Source: Hyaloraphidium curvatum
Lineage: Eukaryota > Monoblepharomycota > Hyaloraphidiomycetes > Hyaloraphidiales > Hyaloraphidiaceae
Assembly (NCBI GenBank): GCA_025558095.1
Contig: JAIVFI010000032.1
Location: 310,001 to 374,000, forward strand
DNA length: 64,000 nucleotides
Direction of reading: 5' to 3'
The translations under genes and the position numbers were made by a program. Positions 51,029 through 59,966 of the stretch are shown here, in pieces. The stretch's first letter is position 1. Each line of letters opens with the position of its first letter. Under the pieces are notes generated by a model that worked only from the letters and a program-made list of their open reading frames with translations, was not told where the DNA came from and searched no databases.

Positions 51029-52597
51029 ATGGCGCCTCCACCCCCCTCCGACATCGATCTCGCAACCCTCACGCTCGCCGATGTGCGGGCCGGGCTGCTG
51101 TCGCGCCGGTTCACGGCCGAATCGCTGTGCGAAGCGCACCTCCAGCGGATCAAGAAGTTCGACAAGGCGTACAACGCGTTCACGCTGCTGAACCCGTCGG
51201 CGCTGGACGATGCGCGCAAGATCGACGCGCGCATCGCGAAGGGCGAGGATCCGGGGCCGCTCGCGGGGGTGCCCGTTGCCGTCAAGCACGCGATGGACGT
51301 CGCCGGTTTCCCGACGACGGGCGGCTATCCGGCCTATGCCAAGCCCGCAAACGGCCCTCCACTGGTTCCCGAGCGTGATGCGCCCGTCGTGGCGCGCGTC
51401 CGCGCCGCGGGAGGCATCGTCATCGGGCACACCAACATCCCGGCGTTCAGCTACGACGGTGCCCGCACCACCGGCTCGTGGGCCGGGACGACGTACAATG
51501 CCGTCGACCGGCGGATCGTTCCCGGTGCCAGTTCGGCCGGGACTGCGACCGCCGTAGCCGGGGGCTTCGCGGTCGTCGGCCTCGCGGAAGAGACTGGGGG
51601 CTCCATCCAGAACCCGGCCGCCGCACAGTCTCTGGTCGGAATCAAGCCCACTTTCGGCCTCGTGCCGAACGCTGGCGTGGTTCCGATTGCAGGATCAACG
51701 CGCGACGTGGTCGGACCGCACGCGCGGACCGTCAGGGACGCCGCCATTCTCCTTGACGTCCTCGCCGGTTTCACGTCCGAAGACCCCAAGACGGTCGCGA
51801 GCATCGGCAACATCCCCACCGGCGGATACACGAGCAAGCTGTCGCCCGATGCCCTCAAGGGAGCGAAGCTGGGAACCTACGGACCCGGCTGGCGCGCCGA
51901 GCCCCTGTCCGGCGAGACGACCAAGCTGTACCAGACAGCGCTGGACGAGCTCGCCAAGCTGGGGGCTTTGCTCGTCAAGGATCCGCTCGCGGGCACCGAT
52001 TTCGCTTCGCTGACCAAGAAGATCAACGGGTTCGACCGCCGCGGCTTCGAATCCATCGTCTACGACTTTGAAGCATACCTGCGCCGCTTGGGCTCCTCGT
52101 GCCCCGTCAAGAACCTTGCCGAGCTGGCAGCCTACACCGGCGTGGATCCGTTCGCCGAGGGCCAGATCTTCTCGAACCTTGCACCGGACGCCGAGATCGG
52201 CGGTGTCGTCAAGGCCTCCCTCGCCGACCGCGCCACCCCGCCCGACCTCTCCGGCTTCCTCGCCGCGCGCAACGCCTTCCTCCGCACCCTGTACGCGGCC
52301 ATGGACGCGCACGACCTCGACGCCTTCGTCTTCCCGCAGACCTCCTCCCGCCTCCCCTTCGTCGAAGGCGACGCCCGCTTCCCATCCACCACGGTCTCGG
52401 AGATCAACATCGCCGGCGTGCCGCTGGTCGTCGTCCCCGCGGGCCGGTACCCCAACGGGTCGCCGTTCGCGCTCGTGTTCGTGGGGAGGATGTGGGACGA
52501 GGCAAAGCTGCTGGCGCTGGCGTACGCGTATGAGGCGGCGGGCTCGAGGCGGATCGTGCCGGTGCTGGAGGAGCCCGGGCCCAAGGCAAAGATCTGA
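51029..52597 (+). CDS. Amidase signature family hydrolase
   Basis: A 522-aa amidase, single exon, start at 51029 (MAPPPPSDID). The Ser-cisSer-Lys triad is visible: Lys86 in VAVKHAMDV, cis-Ser168 in PGASSAGTATA and nucleophile Ser192 in EETGGSIQNPAA. The usual GGSSGGS motif is partly altered (GASSAGT), but the key serines remain. The C-terminal region carries a helical domain and INIAGVPLVVVPAGRY, typical of the family. It would hydrolyse linear amides, for example fatty acid amides or aryl amides. There is no signal peptide or membrane anchor. Substrate is unknown. Confidence 0.93.
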   Translation: MAPPPPSDIDLATLTLADVRAGLLSRRFTAESLCEAHLQRIKKFDKAYNAFTLLNPSALDDARKIDARIAKGEDPGPLAGVPVAVKHAMDVAGFPTTGGYPAYAKPANGPPLVPERDAPVVARVRAAGGIVIGHTNIPAFSYDGARTTGSWAGTTYNAVDRRIVPGASSAGTATAVAGGFAVVGLAEETGGSIQNPAAAQSLVGIKPTFGLVPNAGVVPIAGSTRDVVGPHARTVRDAAILLDVLAGFTSEDPKTVASIGNIPTGGYTSKLSPDALKGAKLGTYGPGWRAEPLSGETTKLYQTALDELAKLGALLVKDPLAGTDFASLTKKINGFDRRGFESIVYDFEAYLRRLGSSCPVKNLAELAAYTGVDPFAEGQIFSNLAPDAEIGGVVKASLADRATPPDLSGFLAARNAFLRTLYAAMDAHDLDAFVFPQTSSRLPFVEGDARFPSTTVSEINIAGVPLVVVPAGRYPNGSPFALVFVGRMWDEAKLLALAYAYEAAGSRRIVPVLEEPGPKAKI

Positions 52598-52819
52598 TTC
52601 CGGAATGGAAGTAATCAGGAGCGAGAGAATGACTCTGAAGAGTGTAGATCAACGGGGCACAGCTGAGTAGGAAACGTGCGAACAGAATAATTGCGCGTAC
52701 TTTGAAGCTTGTTGGACTCGTGTCGAGGTGAATGGAAGTGTCAGACGCCTTGCGAGGAGACCAAGAGATCGGAGGGCGAAGGCGGAGAAACCCTCCAAAC
52801 ACCGCTCGAATTCAACGCC

Positions 52820-54073
52820 ATGCTGGGCCACGAAATCGAGTCAACGGGGGTGCCTTTGCTCTCACATGATCCTCAGAGCTCCGCCGACGGACCCAGCGGC
52901 TCGGCCGCGGCGGGATCCGGACCCGCCACGGAGGGAGCTCACGGACCCTGCCGCGCCGCCCCGTCGCTGGACACGCTGCCTGCCGAACTGCTGGCCATGA
53001 TCCTCGCGCGAAAGGAACTCTCTCTTCACGACACGTACGGCCTGCGGTTCCTTTGCAGGAGCGTCGGGGGCGCAGCGACGGCCGAGTTCTACCGCCGTGC
53101 CTCCGCGACCGTTGCGGAGCGGAACTTGGCGATCCTTAAGGAGTTCATCCGAGAAAATCGTGCCACAACCTCAGTCGTCGTTGGCCCCAACATTCTCCCC
53201 GACGCGGCGATCGATGGCGGCGACCGGGTGGGACCATTCACGCTAGGTCTGATCCTGGCGAAATGTGGCATGCCTGCCGAGTCGGTTATGGTCTACCACC
53301 TTGCGAAGGAGTTTACCGCAAAGGAGGATTACATAGTTGCGAACGCCGCTGACTTGTTGCGGGGCATGGGAGCAGATGGCGTCGCTTTCGCTGCTCATTG
53401 GGACCCTCTTTTGACCCAAACCGTGCTTGGTCGACATTCACGTCAAGAGCTGCTCACCTTGCTTCTGCCACTGAGTTGGTTCCTCAAATGCTTGGGCTTC
53501 GAGGGCGAGGCATTGACCGGAATGGCCCTGGAAGCTCCGCTAGAGATTCGCTGGGCGTTGCTTTCCGAGGTCATGGGTTGGCGCTTGCACCGAGGGCCAA
53601 TGCCAATGATATTGCTCGTTACATTCACTCAAAAGATCTTCCCAACCCTCGTGAAACGGCTCTACAGCGAGTTGGACTCGCCTCCTGGAGCTCCCATATG
53701 GACGAAAGAGTTTGTCGACTGTGTGGCAGATGCCCTTTCTTTCCTCGATTGGCCATGTATTGCCGCTGTGCTTGCGCGCTGCGAGCAGCTAACACCTGGC
53801 GTGGCTGCCTACGTTGCCGTGAAACAGCTCCGGTTCCCGCCCGAATACCTGCTTTCTTGCTTTCTCGCCCACAAGCTTCCGGGGAACTTCCTGGCGGTCG
53901 TGATAAGCTTCCCCTCAGCGCTCGTTGCAGTTCTTTTCGGGTCTCTCCAGGGATCCCAACACTTTCGGTCTTTTGATCGCGACCATGATCCGGAAGGAGA
54001 TGTGGCCTGTGCACACGTGCCCGAATCACCCAAAGATGCTGTATCAGACGGTGTGAAGGACTGGGCCGGCTAG
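52820..54073 (+). CDS. Large F-box-like protein of unknown function
   Basis: A 417-aa single-exon protein, start at 52820 (MLGHEIESTG). An F-box-like segment (LDTLPAELLAMILARKELSLHDTYGLRFLCRSVG) follows a Gly/Ser/Ala-rich N-terminus. The rest is helical with Leu-rich segments (RQELLTLLLPLSWFLKCLGF; FVDCVADALSFLDW) and no named domain. Unlike the tandem pair at 34-37 kb, it lacks a coiled coil at the N-terminus. It is probably an SCF adaptor, but the target-binding region is unrecognised. Confidence 0.6.
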   Translation: MLGHEIESTGVPLLSHDPQSSADGPSGSAAAGSGPATEGAHGPCRAAPSLDTLPAELLAMILARKELSLHDTYGLRFLCRSVGGAATAEFYRRASATVAERNLAILKEFIRENRATTSVVVGPNILPDAAIDGGDRVGPFTLGLILAKCGMPAESVMVYHLAKEFTAKEDYIVANAADLLRGMGADGVAFAAHWDPLLTQTVLGRHSRQELLTLLLPLSWFLKCLGFEGEALTGMALEAPLEIRWALLSEVMGWRLHRGPMPMILLVTFTQKIFPTLVKRLYSELDSPPGAPIWTKEFVDCVADALSFLDWPCIAAVLARCEQLTPGVAAYVAVKQLRFPPEYLLSCFLAHKLPGNFLAVVISFPSALVAVLFGSLQGSQHFRSFDRDHDPEGDVACAHVPESPKDAVSDGVKDWAG

Positions 54074-54376
54074 AGGGCTGGACTAGGGCCCGGCCGCACA
54101 GGGTGATGGTTCTCCGAGCTTCTGTCGTGGGCCCTGGGGTGATTAGAGATGAACTCGACCTTTGAATGACGCTGAATCCGGGGGTAGCGAAGGGTTGTTT
54201 ACGCTTATCTCAGAGGGACGCGAAGCTTCGGGAGCTTGTCCGAAGCTCACCGGCCCAGCTCAGGAAGTGCTAGAGGAGACTGGCTAGGTCTCGGGCCGCA
54301 GCCTAGGATTTCCGGCTAGCTGCGTGGCCCGGACCTCCACAACGGGCTGGATCACAGCTGGCATGTCACCACGCTC
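54074..54376. other. Intergenic region, nothing recognised
   Basis: A 303-bp spacer after the F-box-like gene. No conserved frame, RNA gene or repeat was recognised. Confidence 0.35.
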
Positions 54377-54748
54377 ATGATTGTTCTGGTATTGAGAACG
54401 CCCGATTTTGATCACGGCGAGCTGGGAAGATTCGCGGTAGCGAATCATGCGGATCTCCACGAACGGGCAACCGAGGCACACGAGTTGGCGATCACTGAAC
54501 TGAAGAAGAGAGGCATGTACGACGCGGCAACATTGGAAAGGTTGCAGAAGGTTGCAACCGCACTGCAGCGCGTGCCATCGGCGGAGGAGTTGGAGGAGCT
54601 GCACCGCTGCAAGAGGTGGTGCGCTTTGGCGGGTCGTGAACCCTCCGAGAAGGAGGACGCAACTGAATCCACGTCGGACCATGGGAATGATGAGAACGGA
54701 GCCGAGCAAGAGCCGGACACTTGGAGCGTTGATGAAGCTGATCCTTAG
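54377..54748 (+). CDS. Small acidic hypothetical protein
   Basis: A possible 123-aa protein starting at 54377 (MIVLVLRTPD). A hydrophobic N-terminus is followed by two charged helices (EAHELAITELKKRG; LERLQKVATALQRV) and an acidic, probably disordered tail (SEKEDATESTSD). It could be an isolated gene or the 3' part of a gene whose upstream exon I cannot see. No family is recognised. Coding status rests on frame length and amino-acid composition only. Confidence 0.4.
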   Translation: MIVLVLRTPDFDHGELGRFAVANHADLHERATEAHELAITELKKRGMYDAATLERLQKVATALQRVPSAEELEELHRCKRWCALAGREPSEKEDATESTSDHGNDENGAEQEPDTWSVDEADP

Positions 54749-54815
54749 CCGAACGACGGTCCGCGGATGCTTCAGATATAGTGTTTTCGCATAAAGGTAC
54801 GAAACAGAGTCCGAA

Positions 54816-56102
54816 TCATGGCCTTGGAACCACCAGGAACGCCCACACCGGCCTCTCCGGCGGCTTCCCCAACCCGCTCAGTGCCTGCTGCGCCGCCAAA
54901 GCGGCCTCGGCCTGGGCTTCGAACCGCCCCGTGAGCATCGCCGCCCCGACCGCGTGCGCCGTCCTCGCGTGCGCCATCGCGCCCGGCCCCGGCCCGGGGA
55001 CCCGCGGCCGGATCTCCTTCTCGGCCTTGCCGCGCGCCGGTTCGACGCAGAGTCCGATCGAGCCCCGGAGGATCGCGAGCGCCTCCTTCTCGTGCGCCGT
55101 CAGCCGCGCCGTGGGCCCGAATGCCGAGGCCAGCCGCTCGGCTGTGTGCCCGTTCTGCAGGAACATTGGCTTGAGGAAGGACGGGTCCCGCCGCCCGGCA
55201 GCCACGGCGGCGACGTACACGGTCGTCCCGGCGTGCAGCTGGTCGCGGAAGCGCCGCTCGCCGGGGCCGGCGAGCTCGGCGAGGTAGGGCAGTGAGACCC
55301 GCTGCGAGTGCAGCCATGCGTGCACGGCGAGACATCGGCCGAGGAGCTTGTCGAGGTCCGGTCCGCGGGCGGGATCGTCGCCGGCGGCGTCTTCCAGCAC
55401 GGGATGCCAGGGGTTGGCGCGCCACGCGAGGGGGGCCTTGAAATCGTCGTCGTCGGAATCGATCTCGACGACCAGGCACGACGGGAGCTTGGCGTTGGGC
55501 GCCCGCCAGGCCCAGGCGAGCGAGATGAGCGCTCCGGCTCCCATCTGCACGATCGCCGTCGCAGCCGTGGAAAAGGCCTTGATCTGGGCATCGACCTTCA
55601 TCTTCCCCATCGCGGTGCCCGACTCCTCCCTGGCCTTTGAAGCCGCTTTGCATTGGGCCTTGTGGGCGTCCCAGTCGGCTTTCTGGCATTCGGGTCCGCA
55701 GTAGAATGCGCCATGACACCGCGAGCAAGCTTTGAGCTTCTGCGACGCCTCGGGCGCCTCGGCACCCAACCAAGCCTGTCCTGCAGCACCCGCGGCGCGT
55801 AGATGCAGGTTGTCGTGGCGCGTGGCCTGGGTCGGGCACGACGGGTTGCGGCACATGGCAACAGCCGCCGAGGCGGCAAGGAGGTTGTCCGTGCGCGACT
55901 GCTCCGCGGCGTTTCTCGGGGGGAGGGCGATGACCGTCGTCCGCGGCCCGCCGGTGTCGGCCGTGCTCGGCGCAATCAGCTCCAGGGCCGCGAGCGGCTC
56001 CAGCGCGTCGCGCTGGCCCAGTGACAGGGCCGCCAAGTCGCGGGGAACGCGGCCCGATGCTCGCCTTATGGCCCCCTCCTCCGCGGGCGACACGTGCGCC
56101 AT
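54816..56102 (-). CDS. MYND-type zinc-finger protein
   Basis: A 428-aa single-exon protein, start at 56102 (MAHVSPAEEG). Residues ~84-151 form a MYND finger: C84 and C89 (CRNPSC), then C126, C129, C135, C139, His147 and C151 (CSRCHGAFYCGPECQKADWDAHKAQC). The first pair is separated from the rest by ~36 residues, longer than usual. MYND fingers bind Pro-rich peptides and often recruit regulators. The C-terminal ~270 residues have no named domain, although hydrophobic helices and a GPGPG stretch are present. It is divergent from the DDD-type glycosyltransferase. Confidence 0.85.
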   Translation of the reverse strand: MAHVSPAEEGAIRRASGRVPRDLAALSLGQRDALEPLAALELIAPSTADTGGPRTTVIALPPRNAAEQSRTDNLLAASAAVAMCRNPSCPTQATRHDNLHLRAAGAAGQAWLGAEAPEASQKLKACSRCHGAFYCGPECQKADWDAHKAQCKAASKAREESGTAMGKMKVDAQIKAFSTAATAIVQMGAGALISLAWAWRAPNAKLPSCLVVEIDSDDDDFKAPLAWRANPWHPVLEDAAGDDPARGPDLDKLLGRCLAVHAWLHSQRVSLPYLAELAGPGERRFRDQLHAGTTVYVAAVAAGRRDPSFLKPMFLQNGHTAERLASAFGPTARLTAHEKEALAILRGSIGLCVEPARGKAEKEIRPRVPGPGPGAMAHARTAHAVGAAMLTGRFEAQAEAALAAQQALSGLGKPPERPVWAFLVVPRP

Positions 56103-56371
56103 GGTGCCAAGGATTCCCGACCAGCGTCGCGACAACGGCCGTCTGATCGTCCGGGGGTTCGCGGGGGTTCGCGAGGGTCGGTCGAGTCAGGTCGCACTTC
56201 CGGGTGCCCAGGCGATTCCGCTGCGCTCCAATCGAGCGAGATCGGAATCCAAGGAGCTCTGGGCACCCTCCTAAGGCGAGATTAAGCCGGTCCGACCGGG
56301 GCCGACGCCGTTCAGGGACGTACGCGGTTTGGTGTCTCAGCCAGCCGCGGCGGGGCAGCGAGCGGGACGCC

Positions 56372-58427
56372 ATGAGGGCCGGGCGGGCGCTGCGGCTCGG
56401 CGCGCTCTTCCTGCTCATTGCCGGGGCGACGTACGCGTGGTTTGCCGGCCTCGTGCCCGATTTCTGGCTCCGGCCGGCGGGGCACCCCGGACCGCCAACG
56501 CCCACCGTCGCGTTGGAAGCGCGAGGGAACCCCGAGGAACGGCCACTAGGACCGTCCCGGGCAGCGCCATTTCCGACGGCCTTCGTTGCCGGCGTGCCCC
56601 ATCCCGGGATACTGCGGACAAAGGCGCCTGCCGCGTCTCCAACGCCGGCCTTTGCGCCTCTCCTCCCCGAGCCGGTTGCTCCGCCCCCGGTGCCTCAGCC
56701 GAACCCGAATCAGCCCTGTGTATACCACAACTTTGTTCTGGCCGTGAAGACCGGCGCGGAGACCATGAACTCGCGCCTCCAGATGATGCAGGACGTCTGG
56801 CTCTGGCCAGGGCCCTGGTGCAACGTCGTCGCGCTCACGGAACGCTTCCCGGCCAACGATTCCTTGCTCGGGATTGCGCCGGGGGAGGACGAAAAGTACG
56901 TCAGAACGCTGGGCTGGATGACGGTCATCGACGTCGTCACCAAGCGGACAACGGCTGGAGAGACCGCCGGGGACGCCGGTGGCAAATCTACCGCCGCGGG
57001 AGGCGCCGGGCCCGCGGATGGGGACGCAGTGAAAGGGGTGAACACCATCCCTCGTCGGAGACCCCGAATCCGAAGGCGCGGAATGGACGACTCCGCAAAA
57101 GGGGGCGTTGCCGTGGACGGTGCCTCAAAGGGGCACGACGGCGACACAGCAGTCGCCGATCCTCCTGCTGACGCCGCGGACGACGCAGCTCCTGTGCTCC
57201 GCAAGGCAGGGGGCACGGAGCAAGGCTGGGCCGACGACCAGGACAAGTTCCTGCCCGGATTCGCGGAGCTCTGGAGACGCTTCCCCGGCGTCCACTGGTG
57301 TAAGTGGTCCGGCGCTGCCTGAGGATGTCGCTGCTCACACTCCTTCGCCAGTTTTGATGATCGATGACGACACGTACCTCCACATGCCGACCCTGGTCCA
57401 CCTCCTCCCCATGTCGTCGTTCGCCGACCCGGACAAGCCCACCTACCTCGGCTCGCAGCACTGGTACAGCGGCTGCCCCGACTCGAAGCGCCCGAAACGC
57501 GAGGGAGAGGAGAACGACAGCGGTGGCTTCAGCGTCGGCGGCGGCGGCATCCTCCTCTCGCGCGCCGCCCTGCGCAAAATGCTCGTGATCGTCAGGGGCT
57601 GCATCGAGGACCTCGCCGGGTGCTGGGCCGGCGACGTGCGCACGAGCATCTGCCTGCGCCGCGCGGGGGTCGACCTCTCGGCGATGGACAACGCTGGGGA
57701 GGGCGGGTTCTGGGCGGACTGGAGCGAGAACGTGGCACGGTGGCCGCAGGGCTCGCCCTGCGACCCGCTCATCACGATCCACCACGTCGTCGACAGATCG
57801 CAGCTGGAGCGGCTCGGCGACCTGGGGAGGGCGGTGCCGCTGGATAGGATGTTCACCATGGCCGCCGCTTATCCGGCGGTGCAGAGGGACTCGGACAGGG
57901 AGGCCATGGCGGTGGAGGAGGGCACGGTGCGGCGCCATGCGATGCGGAGGGGCTTCGCGATCTCCAGCGGGCCGCCATCCGCAGCATCCAAGAACCTCGG
58001 CGCTGGCAAGCTCAGGGTGCTGCTGAGCAACGGCACCCTGCCCCTCGGGGCCGAGGATTTGGCCGGGCTCGCGGCCCGCGGGATCGACGCCTCCTCCGCG
58101 CTGGCGTGCCACGCCGCGTGCGTTGCGAACACCCGATGTTCCACATGGAACCTCTCGCCCGACCAGACCTGCGTGCTGATGGCCGCCCTCGGGCGGCCGG
58201 TGGGCGCCAACGGGATCCCGGATCCGAACGCGGATCCGCCCTCCGATCCGGGTACCGAGGCGTCGAAGGAAGAGTGGGAGGGCGGGTGGACCGGCATGGT
58301 GGACGGGGCGGTCGCGAGGTGGCTCGAAGGGGGGAGGAGGTGCCCTGCCGCGCCGGATTGGCCGCAGTGGAGGGCGGAGGGGGGACGGTGGGGAGGCCAG
58401 CACGATGTCTTCAGCCCGGCTGATTAG
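56372..58427 (+). CDS. Fringe-like DDD glycosyltransferase with apple-like C-terminus
   Basis: Predicted 667-aa type II Golgi enzyme. Exons 56372-57299 and 57352-58427, joining as HWFLMIDDDTYLHM. Signal anchor at residues ~10-27, then a Pro-rich stem. The catalytic domain carries DDD (314-316) followed by a G-G-x-L-L motif (GGGGILLS), and the acidic Arg/Lys-rich loop before DDD is very long. This is the GT31/Fringe-type pattern (beta-1,3-glycosyltransferase). After the catalytic domain a Cys-containing segment (CHAACVANTRCSTWNL) resembles a PAN/apple module that binds proteins or sugars. The donor sugar is unknown. The CDS follows a divergent promoter shared with the MYND gene. Confidence 0.82.
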
Positions 58428-58764
58428 CATGGAAGCTATGGAAGGAAGATAAAACAAGATCCGTGAAGATTGAAACGAACCGTGATCCACGTCAAATCTC
58501 GTATTGGAGCTTATCCAAAGCCGGTGTCAGCCATCATCACGCCTGGGAGCTTCGGAATAGATACATGAACGAAGAACGCGTCTTAGTTCTCCATAGAATC
58601 ATGTCGTTTTCATGAACGGACGTGCCAAAGCTTTCGGTGCGGGGCTCCAGAATCCGTTTTCCCTCTGTGTCTGGTCCCTTTGGACCCAGCTGCCCTCCGC
58701 CCAACACCGCCCGCGGCTTTGCTGGCGCCACTCGGTCCTCACCCTGCTCTTCCCCATCCTGACC
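58428..58764. other. Intergenic region and leader, nothing recognised
   Basis: A 337-bp spacer, AT-richer than its surroundings around 58430-58520, with no conserved frame or RNA gene. It should contain the terminator of the glycosyltransferase and the promoter of the GPI-protein gene. Confidence 0.35.
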
Positions 58765-59039
58765 ATGGCCCGCCTCTCTTTGCTCTTTGTGGCCATTGCC
58801 GCTCTCCTCGGCTGCCTCGCCGCGCCCGTCGCGGGGCAGGCCTTTGTCACCATCATCGGCTACGGTACTCCCAACTGCACCGGTGGGGCGGGCATTTGGG
58901 CCGCTTTTCCGAGATCTAACTTCTGACGACACCGTGGCCGGTCTCCTACGCTCGCTGCTACCCAGGAACTGTCATTGGTGCGTCCACCATTGCCTGGGAC
59001 GTTGGGCCCCCACCGGGGGGACGCTAATCACTACTGCTA

Positions 59040-59076
<37 letters not shown>

Positions 59077-59814
59077 CAGGATTCGGCACGGGATTGTTCC
59101 CCAACGCCACCAACTGCTCCGACCCCAATGTTCTTCCGTTCATTACCGGGGGACGGTGCCAAACTGGGTCCCTTCCGGGAACGAGCAATACTACGACGTG
59201 CTCGAACACTGCTCCCTCCAACATGTGCGTTTGCTGGGCCCTACTTTTCTGCTCTGCCTCATTCCGTCCTGCCGTTGCTCTATAGCACCGTTCCTTCGGG
59301 AGCGTCGGGAGACTACGTTCTGGGGACACTCTGTAAGCGGACTTGGACAACTAGGCATAACAGCCTCTGAAACATGTGATCTGCCACAGACGAAGGCTCC
59401 AGCTGCAACAGAAGCGCCTGGGGCAGCCAGCAGGCAGTTCGTTCGGGCCTCTGCACTCCCACCGACCTGGCACCCGGAGCGTTCACCCTCTCGAACTGCA
59501 ACGGCACTGACGGCCTCATCACCGTGTTTTCGGACAGCAACTGTTCCACCCCGCTTCCTGTAGTCCCGCCGATCAGTGTCGGATCCGGGTGCACGAACGT
59601 CTTGGGACTGTTCTCAATCACCGGAGGTGGGATCGAATCCCTGGCGGCACAGCGAATCAGCTGACTCCTTCCGCTGCGATCGCAAGGATGCCTGAAAATC
59701 AACAGCACCGTCATCACGACCACCACGACGAGGCCCGCATCCGCCGGCCGCGTGGGAGTGGGGGCCATGGGGGCCCTGGCGGCAGCTGTCGTCGGAATGA
59801 TCACCCTGTTCTAA
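58765..59814 (+). CDS. Secreted, GPI-anchored Cys-rich glycoprotein
   Basis: Predicted 225-228-aa surface protein. Exons: 58765-58882, a possible 12-nt exon at 58966-58977, 59080-59224, 59286-59332, 59390-59626 and 59687-59814. Signal peptide 1-24 (MARLSLLFVAIAALLGC to VAGQ). Two or three related Cys segments follow the pattern (T/S)-x-NC-(S/T) (GTPNCTG, FPNATNCS, LSNCNGTD, DSNCSTP), several with NxS/T glycosylation sequons. Joins rebuild GTLYEGSSCNRSAW and ITGGCLKINS. The C-terminus has a Thr-rich stretch then a hydrophobic tail (VGVGAMGALAAAVVGMITLF), a GPI signal. Exon 2 is uncertain: both including and omitting it preserve frame. Function is unknown, and a wall or adhesion protein is likely. 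Confidence 0.72.
59044..59073 (+). repeat. (TC)n microsatellite in an intron
   Basis: About 15 TC dinucleotide units just upstream of a CTCCAG acceptor in the GPI-protein gene. It doubles as an extended polypyrimidine tract. Confidence 0.9.
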
Positions 59815-59966
59815 GTCATGACGGACAGAAGTGAAAGGAGGAGCAGTTGGATCAAACTCAAGTTGCGGGAGACGATATATATGGGAATAGCGACACAGTC
59901 AGACGTTCAGATCCGCTTCCTCGGTCCACCTTGCACCAGATCCTCCTACCCCACCCGCCACACCCC

